Source of the DNA: Anaeromyxobacter dehalogenans 2CP-1
GTDB lineage: Bacteria; Myxococcota; Myxococcia; Myxococcales; Anaeromyxobacteraceae
NCBI RefSeq assembly: GCF_000022145.1
Contig: NC_011891.1
Location: 3,578,501-3,642,500, forward strand
DNA: 64,000 nt
Direction: 5' to 3'
The stretch's first letter is position 1, and every line of letters begins with the position of its first letter. Below the pieces are notes generated by a model. The model saw only the letters and a program-made list of their open reading frames with translations, was not told where the DNA came from and searched no databases. This document shows positions 18,740 through 26,512 of the stretch, piece by piece. The position numbers and the translations under genes were made by a program.

Positions 18740-18862
18740 TGGCGAAGAAGTCGACCGGTCGCGCGCTGCGAATGCATCGTCCTCCATGGTTATCCGACCG
18801 GGCGCCCGGCCGTCAAGCCGCGAGGCCGCCGTGGCCGTCCCACCCTCGCCCCGCGCCGCGTG

Positions 18863-18868
18863 TAGAAT
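18863..18868 (+). promoter_or_regulatory. -10-like TAGAAT box
   Basis: TAGAAT with a 7-base gap (GCGGCCC) to the GTG at 18876; the best match in the window to a bacterial -10 element placed for leaderless initiation. Confidence 0.5.
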
Positions 18869-18875
18869 GCGGCCC

Positions 18876-19052
18876 GTGAGGCGCAAGCTCTTCCGCGGAA
18901 AGAAGAACCCGTTCGCCATCGACGCGCCGCTGCCCCCCGCGGGCGCGGCCCGGTGGGCCACCATCGCCGGGCTGGTGATCGGCGGCCTGGTGGCGCTGTC
19001 GGTCCCGATCTTCTTCGCCCTGATGCTGTTCGAGACGCTCCGCGGCGAGTGA
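18876..19052 (+). CDS. small single-span membrane protein
   Basis: A 58-residue protein with a basic N-terminus (VRRKLFRGKKNPFAI) and one membrane segment (WATIAGLVIGGLVALSVPIF). No family recognised. The GTG at 18876 was preferred over the ATG at 18867 because that ATG overlaps a TAGAAT -10 element exactly 7 bases before the GTG, so a transcript would begin at the GTG. Divergent from leuA. Confidence 0.55.
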   Translation: MRRKLFRGKKNPFAIDAPLPPAGAARWATIAGLVIGGLVALSVPIFFALMLFETLRGE

Positions 19053-19180
19053 TCTCCCGGGGGTGGCGCGTCCGACGCTCGGGGACCGACCCGGGCGACG
19101 GGCGGTCGTGCGCCCACCGGCAGCCGGGCGTGCGCCTCGCCCCGCCTGCCCCCATCCTTTCGCGAAGGGGGACCGAAGGC

Positions 19181-19864
19181 ATGTACGTGAGAGGAATCGC
19201 GATCGCGGCGGCGCTGCTGCTCGCCGCCGCCGGTTGCAAGACCGGGACGAGCACCAAGACCCGCACGGCCAGCAGGTCGGGTGACGACAAGGCCACCACC
19301 GAGATGAGCGGCCGGGAGCGGACCGCGCAGGCCGCGCCGCAGGAGGGGCAGAGCGAGCGAGACGTCGCCGAGGCGCAGGCGGCCGAGGCTGCGCCGAGCG
19401 CGCGCGCGCAGCAAGGCGTGGGCGGGAAGGATCCGCATCCGCTCCCGACCGAGGGCGCGGACGCGACCCCGCGGTACTCGGGCGATCCGGGCGCCGGCGC
19501 GGCGGGCCAGCAGGGCCGCGTGCCGGAGACGATGGAGCCGGGCGCGACCGGCAGCGTGGCCGGCACCGGCACGCCGGGCGCCGCCACCAGCGGAACGGGC
19601 GCCGGGACGACGGCGAGTGGCCCGAGCGAGCTCACCGGGCGCGTCGCGCTCGTCGATCGCGAGCAGCACGAGATCGCCATCGACTCGGGCGACGCCACCA
19701 CGCAGGTGAAGGTCGCCGACCGCGCGCGCATCACCGTGGACGGCCGCTCCGCCACGCTGGCCGACATCCGGCAGGGCGCCTCGGTCCGAGCGCGCCTCGA
19801 CCGCAGCGGCGACACGCCGCAGGCGGTGCAGATCGACGTGATGCCCTCGAAGGCGAAGCCGTAG
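19181..19864 (+). CDS. lipoprotein with C-terminal OB-like domain
   Basis: A 227-residue predicted lipoprotein. The signal ends in the lipobox LAAAGC (Cys19). Residues 20-150 are low-complexity, rich in Gly, Ala, Thr and Gln, likely disordered; residues about 150-225 (ELTGRVALVDREQHEIAID to VQIDVMPSKAKP) look like a small beta-rich domain of the DUF5666/OB type seen in envelope proteins. GAAGGGGGACCGAAGGC gives a ribosome-binding site. Function unknown. A G+C-rich hairpin follows the stop. Confidence 0.72.
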   Translation: MYVRGIAIAAALLLAAAGCKTGTSTKTRTASRSGDDKATTEMSGRERTAQAAPQEGQSERDVAEAQAAEAAPSARAQQGVGGKDPHPLPTEGADATPRYSGDPGAGAAGQQGRVPETMEPGATGSVAGTGTPGAATSGTGAGTTASGPSELTGRVALVDREQHEIAIDSGDATTQVKVADRARITVDGRSATLADIRQGASVRARLDRSGDTPQAVQIDVMPSKAKP

Positions 19865-19884
19865 CGGGCGGGCAGGTGGACGCG

Positions 19885-19917
19885 GGGCCCCGGTGCGCCC
19901 GACGCGCGCCGGGGCCC
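19885..19917 (+). terminator. terminator-like hairpin after the lipoprotein gene
   Basis: GGGCCCCGG (19885-19893) pairs with CCGGGGCCC (19909-19917), a 9-bp stem with a 15-base loop, 20 bases after the stop. No T-run follows, so efficiency is uncertain. Confidence 0.4.
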
Positions 19918-19923
19918 TGGCGT

Positions 19924-19929
19924 TAGGAT
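19924..19929 (+). promoter_or_regulatory. -10-like TAGGAT box before aldo/keto reductase-like gene
   Basis: TAGGAT with a 6-base gap to the ATG at 19936. Confidence 0.45.
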
Positions 19930-19935
19930 GCGGTC

Positions 19936-20877
19936 ATGACCGCGCTCCCCCGCTTCCAGCCGCGCCGGCCGCTCGGCCGCACCGGCGTCCCCGTCACCCG
20001 CATCGGCGCCGGCGACCTCGCCGATCGCAGCGTCCCGAAGGAGCGCTGCGTGGCCACGCTCCGCCGCGCCCTCGACGCCGGCGTGAACGTGGTGGACACC
20101 GCGCCGATGTACGAGGACGGCTACTCCGAGGAGATCGTCGGCGAGGCGCTCCGCGGCCGCCGCGAGGGCGTGTTCGTGGTGGACAAGATCGATCACCTCG
20201 ACCGCCCGGTGGCGCCGCAGCTCGACGGGAGCCTGGGCCGGCTCGGGCTCCGCGCGGTGGACCTGCTCGTCTTCCACTCCGTGTCCGAGCCGGCCGCGTG
20301 GGGGCGCCTCGCCGCGCCGGGCGGCGGCATGCAGGAGCTCGGCGACGAGCTCCGTCGCGGGCGGGCGCGCTTCCGCGGGATCTCCAGCCATCACCCCGAC
20401 GTCCTCGCCGCGGCCCTCGACTCCGGCCTGTGCGACGTCGTCATGTTCCCGGTGGGGCCGTACGTGCACCCCCGGTACGTGCAGGAGATCCTGCCGCGCG
20501 CACGCGCGCTCGGGGTCGGCACGATCTGCTTCAAGACGTTCGGCGGCGGCAAGCTGCTCGGCGACACCGAGGGCTACGGCCGGGCGCTGTCCGAGCGCCC
20601 GCGCGGGAAGCTCTCGTCCGGCGGGGAGGACGCGGCCGCCCCGGCGCTGCCGCGGCTCCCGGTCGAGGCGTGCGTCCGGTACACGCTCACCTGCGATCCC
20701 GACGTGGCACTGCTCGGCCTCTCGTTCCCGAACGAGCAGGACGCGGCCTTCGCCGCCGCGGCCGCGTTCCGGCCGATGGACGAGGCGGAGCTGGCCGACA
20801 CGCGCCGGCGTGCGGCCGAGGCGGTGCAGGGCAAGGGAGCCGTCTGGTGGAACCCACCGGAGCGACCCGGCGCCTGA
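19936..20877 (+). CDS. aldo/keto reductase-like protein
   Basis: A 313-residue TIM-barrel oxidoreductase-like protein. RPLGRTGVPVTRIGAGDLAD opens it; the catalytic Asp/Tyr segment is VVDTAPMYEDGYSEEIVGEA and the Lys is in FVVDKIDH. The catalytic His position reads LLVFHSVSEP. The C-terminal half (VGTICFKTFGGGKLLGD, CVRYTLTCDPDVALLGLSFP) is like the group of aldo/keto reductases that often carry a ferredoxin-like tail, which is missing here. Substrate unknown. A TAGGAT box 6 bases before the ATG replaces a ribosome-binding site. Confidence 0.82.
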   Translation: MTALPRFQPRRPLGRTGVPVTRIGAGDLADRSVPKERCVATLRRALDAGVNVVDTAPMYEDGYSEEIVGEALRGRREGVFVVDKIDHLDRPVAPQLDGSLGRLGLRAVDLLVFHSVSEPAAWGRLAAPGGGMQELGDELRRGRARFRGISSHHPDVLAAALDSGLCDVVMFPVGPYVHPRYVQEILPRARALGVGTICFKTFGGGKLLGDTEGYGRALSERPRGKLSSGGEDAAAPALPRLPVEACVRYTLTCDPDVALLGLSFPNEQDAAFAAAAAFRPMDEAELADTRRRAAEAVQGKGAVWWNPPERPGA

Positions 20878-20942
20878 CGAATTTCCGCGCCGTCGCCTTG
20901 TGCGGCGCGCGGCCTGTGCCGAACCTCCACTCGGAGGAACCC

Positions 20943-21509
20943 ATGGCACGCATCGCATTCATCGCGGACGATCTGTTCGAGGACTCGGAGCTCCGCGTCC
21001 CGTGGGACCGCCTGCGGCAGGCCGGGCACGAGACCGTGCTGGTGGGCCTCGAGAAGGGGAAGCAGATCCGCGGCAAGAAGCAGCGGGAGACGTTCACCAC
21101 GGACGTGGCGGCGCGGGACGTCACCGCCGAGGACTTCGACGCGCTGGTGGTGCCCGGCGGCTACTCCCCCGATCACCTCCGCACCGACATGGACATGGTC
21201 CGGCTGGTCCGGACCACGTTCACCGCGGGGAAGCCCGTCGCCGCGGTCTGCCACGGACCGTGGATGCTGGTGGAGGCGGACGCGATCGACGGCAAGACCG
21301 TCACCTCCTGGCCCTCGCTCAAGACCGACCTCATCAACGCCGGCGCCCGCTGGGTTGACCGCGAGGTGGTCGAGGACGAGAACGTCATCACGAGCCGCAA
21401 GCCGGACGACCTCGAGGCCTTCTCCGAAGCCATCCTGCGCCACCTGGGCGAGGAGCCGCGGGCGCGGACCGGCGACTCGGCGGGCGCGGAGCAGGGCGCG
21501 GGGATCTGA
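20943..21509 (+). CDS. DJ-1/PfpI-family protein
   Basis: A 188-residue class I glutamine-amidotransferase-like protein of the PfpI/YhbO group. The nucleophile elbow is AAVCHGPW with Cys103 and His104, and the conserved acidic residue is Glu13 in DLFEDSE. VVPGGYSPDHLR is the usual oxyanion region. Family members act as glyoxalases, deglycases or stress-protective proteins (YajL, YhbO); peptidase activity is found only in some. A clear GGAGGAACCC ribosome-binding site precedes the ATG. The preceding gene ends 65 bases upstream. Confidence 0.9.
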   Translation: MARIAFIADDLFEDSELRVPWDRLRQAGHETVLVGLEKGKQIRGKKQRETFTTDVAARDVTAEDFDALVVPGGYSPDHLRTDMDMVRLVRTTFTAGKPVAAVCHGPWMLVEADAIDGKTVTSWPSLKTDLINAGARWVDREVVEDENVITSRKPDDLEAFSEAILRHLGEEPRARTGDSAGAEQGAGI

Positions 21510-21538
21510 CCGCGGCGTCCGGCCCGTCGATCCCTCCA

Positions 21539-21564
21539 CTCGGGGTCGGCTCGCTCACCCCGAG
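21539..21564 (+). terminator. terminator-like hairpin after the PfpI gene
   Basis: CTCGGGGT (21539-21546) pairs with ACCCCGAG (21557-21564) around a 10-base loop, 30 bases after the stop codon; only a weak pyrimidine run follows. Confidence 0.45.
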
Positions 21565-21643
21565 CGGTTCTCGACCTCCGCTCGCGCCGACCGCCGTCGA
21601 AGGGCGAGCGGCGGGCGAGCCGTGGGAGTGCTAGACCTCTTCC

Positions 21644-22411
21644 ATGGCCGCCGCGTTCAAGGACCACTTCACCCCGGTGGCGGACGCGTACCGCGCGTTC
21701 CGCCCCCGCTACCCGCGCGCGCTGTTCCGCTGGCTGGCCGAGGTGGCGCCCGCCCGAGGCGACGCGCTGGACTGCGGGTGCGGAAACGGGCAGGCGTCGC
21801 TCGGGCTCGCCGAGGTGTTCGAGCGCGTGCACGCCGTCGATCCCGGCGAGGCGCAGATCCGCCAGGCGCTTCGCCATCCCCGCGTGACCTACGCGGTGGC
21901 GCCGGCCGAGGACACCGGCCTGCCGCCCGCGTCGGTGGACCTCGCCATCGCGGCCCAGGCCATGCACTGGTTCGACCTCGACCGGTTCCACGCCGAGCTG
22001 AGGCGGGTGGCGCGGCCCGGCGCGGTGTTCGCCGCGGTGACGTACGGGCTCACCCGCGTGGACCCCGAGGTGGACGCGGTGGTGGACCGCCTCTACCACG
22101 GGCTGCTCGCCGGCGACTGGCCGCCCGAGCGCGTGCACGTCGAGAGCGGCTACCGGACCCTGCCCTTCCCGTTCCCCGAGCTCGAGGCGCCGCCGCTCGA
22201 GATCGAGGAGCGCTGGCCGATGGACGTCTTCCTCGGGTACCTCGGCACCTGGTCGGCCGTGACCGCCCACCGCAAGCGCACCGGCGCCGACCCGCTCCTC
22301 GAGATCGGCCCCGCGCTGCGCGCCGCGTGGGGGACGCCGGAGCGGCCGCTCCGCGTCACCTGGCCGCTCGCGATCCGGGCCGGGCGGATCCTGCCGCACG
22401 CCGGTGGGTGA
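21644..22411 (+). CDS. class I SAM-dependent methyltransferase
   Basis: A 255-residue Methyltransf_11-type enzyme. SAM-binding motif I is LDCGCGNGQASLGLA, the acidic ribose-binding residue is in VHAVDPGEAQI, and the substrate face is AAQAMHWFDLDRF, a signature shared with UbiE/trans-aconitate-type methyltransferases. The N-terminal HFTPVADAYRAFRPRYP is typical of this group. Substrate unknown. The start has no ribosome-binding site; TAGACC lies 6 bases upstream of the ATG, a degenerate form of the start-proximal box. Confidence 0.88.
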   Translation: MAAAFKDHFTPVADAYRAFRPRYPRALFRWLAEVAPARGDALDCGCGNGQASLGLAEVFERVHAVDPGEAQIRQALRHPRVTYAVAPAEDTGLPPASVDLAIAAQAMHWFDLDRFHAELRRVARPGAVFAAVTYGLTRVDPEVDAVVDRLYHGLLAGDWPPERVHVESGYRTLPFPFPELEAPPLEIEERWPMDVFLGYLGTWSAVTAHRKRTGADPLLEIGPALRAAWGTPERPLRVTWPLAIRAGRILPHAGG

Positions 22412-22465
22412 GGCCGGCGCCGCCGCGTTCTTGTGCCGGGCGCGGGCCGAGGCGAGACTCCGCGC

Positions 22466-22903
22466 ATGCCGCCCGATCCCGCGATCGCCAACATCACCCG
22501 GGTCATCCAGCTCTCCGTCGCGCCGGTGTTCCTGCTGACCGCGGCCGGGACGCTGCTCGGCGTGTTCTCCACCCGGCTCGGCCGGATCGTGGACCGGTCG
22601 CGGCGCCTGCTGGAGCGCCTCCCGGCGCTGCCGCCGGAGCGGCAGGCCGGCGTGCGCGAGGAGCTCGCGCTGCAGTTCCGCCGCCGCCGCCTCGTCAACA
22701 CCTCCATCACGTTCGCGACCGCCGCCGCGCTCCTGGTGTGCGTGCTCATCGCGGTCGCCTTCATCGCCTCGCTCCTGCACTGGGACTTCTCGCACCCGGT
22801 GGCGGGCCTGTTCGTCGCGGCGATGGTGGCGTTCATCGGCGCGCTGCTGGCGTTCCTGGCCGAGGTGCTGCTCGCGGTCCGGAGCGTCCGGATCGACCAT
22901 TGA
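22466..22903 (+). CDS. DUF2721 membrane protein
   Basis: A 145-residue protein with three membrane segments: SVAPVFLLTAAGTLLGVFS, a central VNTSITFATAAALLVCVLIA, and VAGLFVAAMVAFIGALLAFL. The amphipathic basic stretch between the first two (RLGRIVDRSRRLLERLP) is typical of DUF2721. Function unknown. ATG at 22466 chosen over an upstream GTG because the conserved region begins there. Confidence 0.78.
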   Translation: MPPDPAIANITRVIQLSVAPVFLLTAAGTLLGVFSTRLGRIVDRSRRLLERLPALPPERQAGVREELALQFRRRRLVNTSITFATAAALLVCVLIAVAFIASLLHWDFSHPVAGLFVAAMVAFIGALLAFLAEVLLAVRSVRIDH

Positions 22904-22985
22904 GCGCGCGAGGCACGGGGCCCGCGCGGCAGCGTGGGGCGCAGCCCCGCATGATCCCCGCCGCGGAACCTGCTAGAACGCGCCC

Positions 22986-24683
22986 GTGACCTTCACCGAG
23001 CTCGGCGCCCACCCTGCCCTCGCCCGCGCGCTGGAGCGCCGCGGCTACACCGAGCCGACGACCGTGCAGGAGGCGGTGTTCACGCCCGCGCTCCGCGGCC
23101 GCGACCTGCTCGTCTCGTCCGCGACCGGCTCGGGCAAGACGGTCGCCTACGGCCTCGTGCTGGGCGGCTCGCTGCTCGGCGACGCCCCCGCGTTCGGCCC
23201 CGCCGGCGCCCCCGCCGGCCTGGTGGTCGCCCCCACCCGCGAGCTCGCCATGCAGGTGCAGCGCGAGCTGGCCTGGCTGCTCGCCGAGGCCGAGGGGCGG
23301 GTCGTGGCCTGCGTGGGCGGCATGGACGCGCGGCGCGAGGCGCGCGCGCTGTCGGACGGCGCCCACCTGGTGGTGGGGACGCCCGGCCGCCTGCTCGACC
23401 ACCACCGCCGCGGCGCGCTCGACCTGTCCGAGCTGCGCGCGCTGGTGCTGGACGAGGCGGACGAGATGCTGGACATGGGCTTCCGCGACGAGCTGGAGGC
23501 CATCCTCGCCGCCGCGCCCGAGGGGCGCCGCACCATCCTCTTCTCCGCCACGCTCCCGAAGCCCATCGTCGAGCTGGCCCGCCGCTACACCAGCGATCCG
23601 GCGCGCGTCGCCGCCACGCCCGCCGGCGAGGCGCACGCGGACATCACGTACCGCGCCCACGTGGTCGCGCCGAGCGAGCGCGAGCTGGCGGTGGTCAACG
23701 TGCTGCGCGCGCTGGAGCCGCCGCGGGCGCTGGTGTTCCGCGCCACCCGCGAGGCCGCCCACCACACCGCCTCCAGCCTGTCCGAGCGCGGCTTCGCGGC
23801 CGTCCCCATCTCCGGCGAGCTGACCCAGGCCGAGCGGAACCGCGCGCTCGTCGCCCTGCGCGACGGCCGCGCGCGCGTGCTGGTCGCGACCGACGTCGCC
23901 GCGCGCGGGCTCGACCTGCCCGGCCTCGACCTCGTGCTCCACGCCGACCTCCCCCGCGATCCGGCGGCGCTGCAGCACCGGAGCGGCCGCACCGGACGCG
24001 CCGGGCGCAAGGGCCTGGCCGTGCTGCTGGCGGCGCCGCCCGAGCGCTACAAGCTGGAGCGGATGCTCCGGGACGCCGGCGTGCGGGTCGAGTGGGCCCC
24101 CGTCCCCGCCGCCGAGGCCATCCGCGCGTCCGACGAGGCGCGCCTCGCCGGCGAGGTGGACGCGCTGTCGGAGGACGCGACCGACGACGAGCGCGCCGCC
24201 GCCGCCCGGCTGCTGTCGGGCCGCGATCCGGTGCTCGTCGCCGCCGCGCTGGTCCGCTCCACGCGCGCCCGGCTGCCCTCGCCCGAGGACCTTCCCGAGA
24301 CCGTCCACGCCGCCCGCCAGGCCCCCTCGCCCCGCGGCGAGCGCGCGCCGCGGCGCGGCCCGCCCGCCGAGGTGGCCTGGTTCCGGATCAACCTCGGGCG
24401 CGAGAAGAAGGCCGATCCGAAGTGGCTGCTGCCGCTCCTGTGCCGGCGAGGCGGCGTGACCCGCGACGAGATCGGCAAGATCGTGATCGGCGCCACCGAG
24501 ACGCGGTTCGAGGTGGCCCGCGCCGCCGCGGCGCGGTTCGGCGCGACGGCGCGGCGGCCGGATCCGCGCGCGCCCGGCGTCCGCATCGAGCCGGTGCGCG
24601 AGACGCGGTCCCCCGGCGAGCACCGCGCGCACGCGGGCGGCGAGCGCGCGCCGCGCGCGCGCCGGCCCGTCACTCGGACCTGA
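22986..24683 (+). CDS. DEAD-box RNA helicase with DbpA-like RNA-binding domain
   Basis: A 565-residue ATP-dependent RNA helicase. It has a Q motif with TFTELG, motif I ATGSGKT (46-52), Ia APTREL (82-87), motif II DEADEMLDMGF near 155, motif III SAT, then in the second RecA domain TDVAARGLD and HRSGRTGRAGR. Residues about 455-540 (FRINLGREKKADPKWLLPLL, IGKIVIGATETRFEVA) form a DbpA-type RNA-binding domain, which in E. coli and B. subtilis targets 23S rRNA helix 92. A role in 50S assembly or cold adaptation is likely. GTG start; TAGAAC lies 6 bases upstream and no ribosome-binding site is present. The 3' end overlaps the convergent gene by 14 bp. Confidence 0.92.
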   Translation: MTFTELGAHPALARALERRGYTEPTTVQEAVFTPALRGRDLLVSSATGSGKTVAYGLVLGGSLLGDAPAFGPAGAPAGLVVAPTRELAMQVQRELAWLLAEAEGRVVACVGGMDARREARALSDGAHLVVGTPGRLLDHHRRGALDLSELRALVLDEADEMLDMGFRDELEAILAAAPEGRRTILFSATLPKPIVELARRYTSDPARVAATPAGEAHADITYRAHVVAPSERELAVVNVLRALEPPRALVFRATREAAHHTASSLSERGFAAVPISGELTQAERNRALVALRDGRARVLVATDVAARGLDLPGLDLVLHADLPRDPAALQHRSGRTGRAGRKGLAVLLAAPPERYKLERMLRDAGVRVEWAPVPAAEAIRASDEARLAGEVDALSEDATDDERAAAARLLSGRDPVLVAAALVRSTRARLPSPEDLPETVHAARQAPSPRGERAPRRGPPAEVAWFRINLGREKKADPKWLLPLLCRRGGVTRDEIGKIVIGATETRFEVARAAAARFGATARRPDPRAPGVRIEPVRETRSPGEHRAHAGGERAPRARRPVTRT

Positions 24684-25026
24684 ACGTCCGGACCCCGAAG
24701 ATCGCCGACACCACCCAGGACAGGAACGTGAGGGCGAGCGCGAGGAGCAGCGAGCGCCAGAAGCCGAGCCCGTAGCTCGCCGCGATCACGCTCAGCCACA
24801 CCAGCACGTACACCAGCCAGGGCAGGACCAGGAACCAGAGGAACTTCGCGAGCGTGATGTAGTAGGCGATCGACAGCACGATCGACACGATCACCGCGCG
24901 ACCGAACGTGTTGTAGGGGTTCCCGGGCGAGACCCACGCCACCGCCAGCCAGAGCACGCCCGCCGACACGACCAGGCGGAGGACGAACGCGAGCAGGTGG
25001 TTGGGCGGGTTCGGCGAGGCGTGCAT
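24670..25026 (-). CDS. four-span hypothetical membrane protein
   Basis: A 118-residue protein with about four hydrophobic segments (LAFVLRLVVSAGVLWLAVAW, AVIVSIVLSIAYYITLAKF, LWFLVLPWLVYVLVWLSVIA, SLLLALALTFLSWVVSAIFG). No characterised family recognised. The ATG at 25026 was chosen because GGGAGCACGCC gives a ribosome-binding site; the frame stays open to 25071. Convergent with, and overlapping, the helicase 3' end. Confidence 0.7.
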   Translation of the reverse strand: MHASPNPPNHLLAFVLRLVVSAGVLWLAVAWVSPGNPYNTFGRAVIVSIVLSIAYYITLAKFLWFLVLPWLVYVLVWLSVIAASYGLGFWRSLLLALALTFLSWVVSAIFGVRTFRSE

Positions 25027-25206
25027 GGCGTGCTCCCGGTCGCGGACGCCGTCCAGCATGGATCGGCGCACGCCCGCGCAGCCTATCCCGGATGGGCGCG
25101 CGGCCTTAAGGACAACTTAGGATTCCGCTAGCGAACTTTGAGCACGCGCCCGCGCCGCGCTCCGCCAGATTCGTGCCGGACCCACACCGACCTGGAGGAA
25201 GCACGC

Positions 25207-25875
25207 ATGTCGCGCATCGATCTGTTCGGCCCCGTCCACAAGGGCATCCGCACGCTGCTGTTCGACGCCGGGACCCGCCTCGGGCACACCGACTTCGCCG
25301 ACGAGGCCGGCGCCGGCGCCGCGGCCGAGCTGGTCCACCGGCTGATCGGGATGCTCGAGGAGCACGCCGCGCACGAGGACCGCTGGTTCATGCCCGAGCT
25401 GGCGCGGCTCGCGCCGGAGCTGCACGCGGCGCTCGCCGCCGACCACGCGCGCACCGAGGGGCTGGCGCGCGAGGCCGGGCAGCTCGCGGCCCGGCTCGCC
25501 GGGGCCTCCGCCGCCGAGCGCACGGCGCTCGGGCGGCGGCTGCACGACCGGATCTGGGGGCTCGCGGCCGAGCACCTGCGGCACATGGAGCGCGAGGAGG
25601 TCGAGGGCATGCGCGTGCTCCACGCGAACTTCGACGACGCCGCGCTGGGCGCCATCCACCGGGCCCTGCTGGAGAGCATCCCGCCGTCGCGGCGGGGCGA
25701 GTGGACCGCCGTCATCGTGCGGTCGCTCAACCTGCCGGAGCGCGCCGGCCTGCTCCGCGGCATGGCCGGGGAGATCCCCCCCGCCGCGTTCGCCCAGGCC
25801 ACCGCGCCGATCCGGGCGGCGCTCGGCGCCGAGGCGTGGGCCGCCGCCGCCGCGGCCGCCGGGATCGCCGCGTAG
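25207..25875 (+). CDS. hemerythrin-like domain protein
   Basis: A 222-residue cytosolic protein. A four-helix hemerythrin-like bundle occupies about residues 8-150, with candidate iron ligands His12 in VHKGIR, HAAHED near 56-62, DHARTEG near 84, and EHLRHMEREE near 125-135. The C-terminal ~70 residues (PSRRGEWTAVIVRSLNLPER) are helical, as in many bacterial hemerythrin-HHE proteins. Roles in O2 or NO sensing or iron storage are possible. CTGGAGGAAGCACGC is a very strong ribosome-binding site, in contrast to many neighbours. Confidence 0.8.
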   Translation: MSRIDLFGPVHKGIRTLLFDAGTRLGHTDFADEAGAGAAAELVHRLIGMLEEHAAHEDRWFMPELARLAPELHAALAADHARTEGLAREAGQLAARLAGASAAERTALGRRLHDRIWGLAAEHLRHMEREEVEGMRVLHANFDDAALGAIHRALLESIPPSRRGEWTAVIVRSLNLPERAGLLRGMAGEIPPAAFAQATAPIRAALGAEAWAAAAAAAGIAA

Positions 25876-26009
25876 CGCGCCGGGCGCCCCGCGGGGAGGC
25901 CGCACGCAGCGTGCGCCTCGGCGCGCGCTGCCCCGCGCGCGTGGGACGCACTTCCTGGTCGTCCCGACAGGGCGCGCCGCCCGGCGTGCGGCGCGGTGGC
26001 GCGCGCCCT

Positions 26010-26015
26010 TAGAAT
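26010..26015 (+). promoter_or_regulatory. -10-like TAGAAT box of PNPOx operon
   Basis: TAGAAT lies 11 bases before the GTG at 26027, giving a leader of only a few bases. Confidence 0.4.
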
Positions 26016-26026
26016 CGGCGCCCAGC

Positions 26027-26512
26027 GTGATCTCCCACGACCTCTCCGCGTTCCTCGAGTCCGGCGTCTCCATCCTGCTGGCGAGCCGCGACGCCCGGCT
26101 CGTGCCCGACTGCGTCCGGGCGGTGGGGGCGCGGGTGGAGGCGGGGGGAACCGAGCTGACCGTGCTCGTCCCCGAGGCGAGCGCGGGCCGCTGCCCCGCC
26201 GCGCTCCGGGAGAGCGGGCGCGTCGCGGTGATGTTCTCCCGGCCCACCGACCACCACACCATCCAGGTCAAGGGACAGGTGGCGGCGCTCGCGCCGGCCG
26301 CCGAGGGCGAGCGGCCGCTCGTGGAGCGGTACACCTGCGCGCTGGCGCGGGAGCTCGCGCTCGTCGGCGTCCCGCCGCGGCTCACGCTGCGGGTGGACCG
26401 CTGGCCCTGCCTGGCGGTGCGGCTGCGGGTGGATGGCCTGTTCGTGCAGACGCCCGGCCCCGGCGCCGGCGCGCCGCTCGCGACCGCCGCCCCGCCGGAG
26501 CGCGCGCCGTGA
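26027..26512 (+). CDS. PNPOx-fold flavin/heme-binding protein
   Basis: A 161-residue protein of the pyridoxamine 5'-phosphate oxidase-like split-barrel superfamily: SVSILLASRDARLVPDCVRAVG, then VAVMFSRPTDHHTIQVKGQV, a pattern typical of flavin- or F420-binding PNPOx proteins. The cofactor is not evident. The GTG start is preceded by TAGAAT 11 bases upstream. Its TGA overlaps the GTG of the next gene (GTGA), so the two are translationally coupled and the second protein also starts with a PNPOx domain. Confidence 0.75.
   Translation: MISHDLSAFLESGVSILLASRDARLVPDCVRAVGARVEAGGTELTVLVPEASAGRCPAALRESGRVAVMFSRPTDHHTIQVKGQVAALAPAAEGERPLVERYTCALARELALVGVPPRLTLRVDRWPCLAVRLRVDGLFVQTPGPGAGAPLATAAPPERAP

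Noticed and set aside
18613-18787. Leader ORF upstream of leuA as a leucine-sensing leader peptide
   Set aside because: The frame has no run of leucine codons and extends into leuA in another frame.
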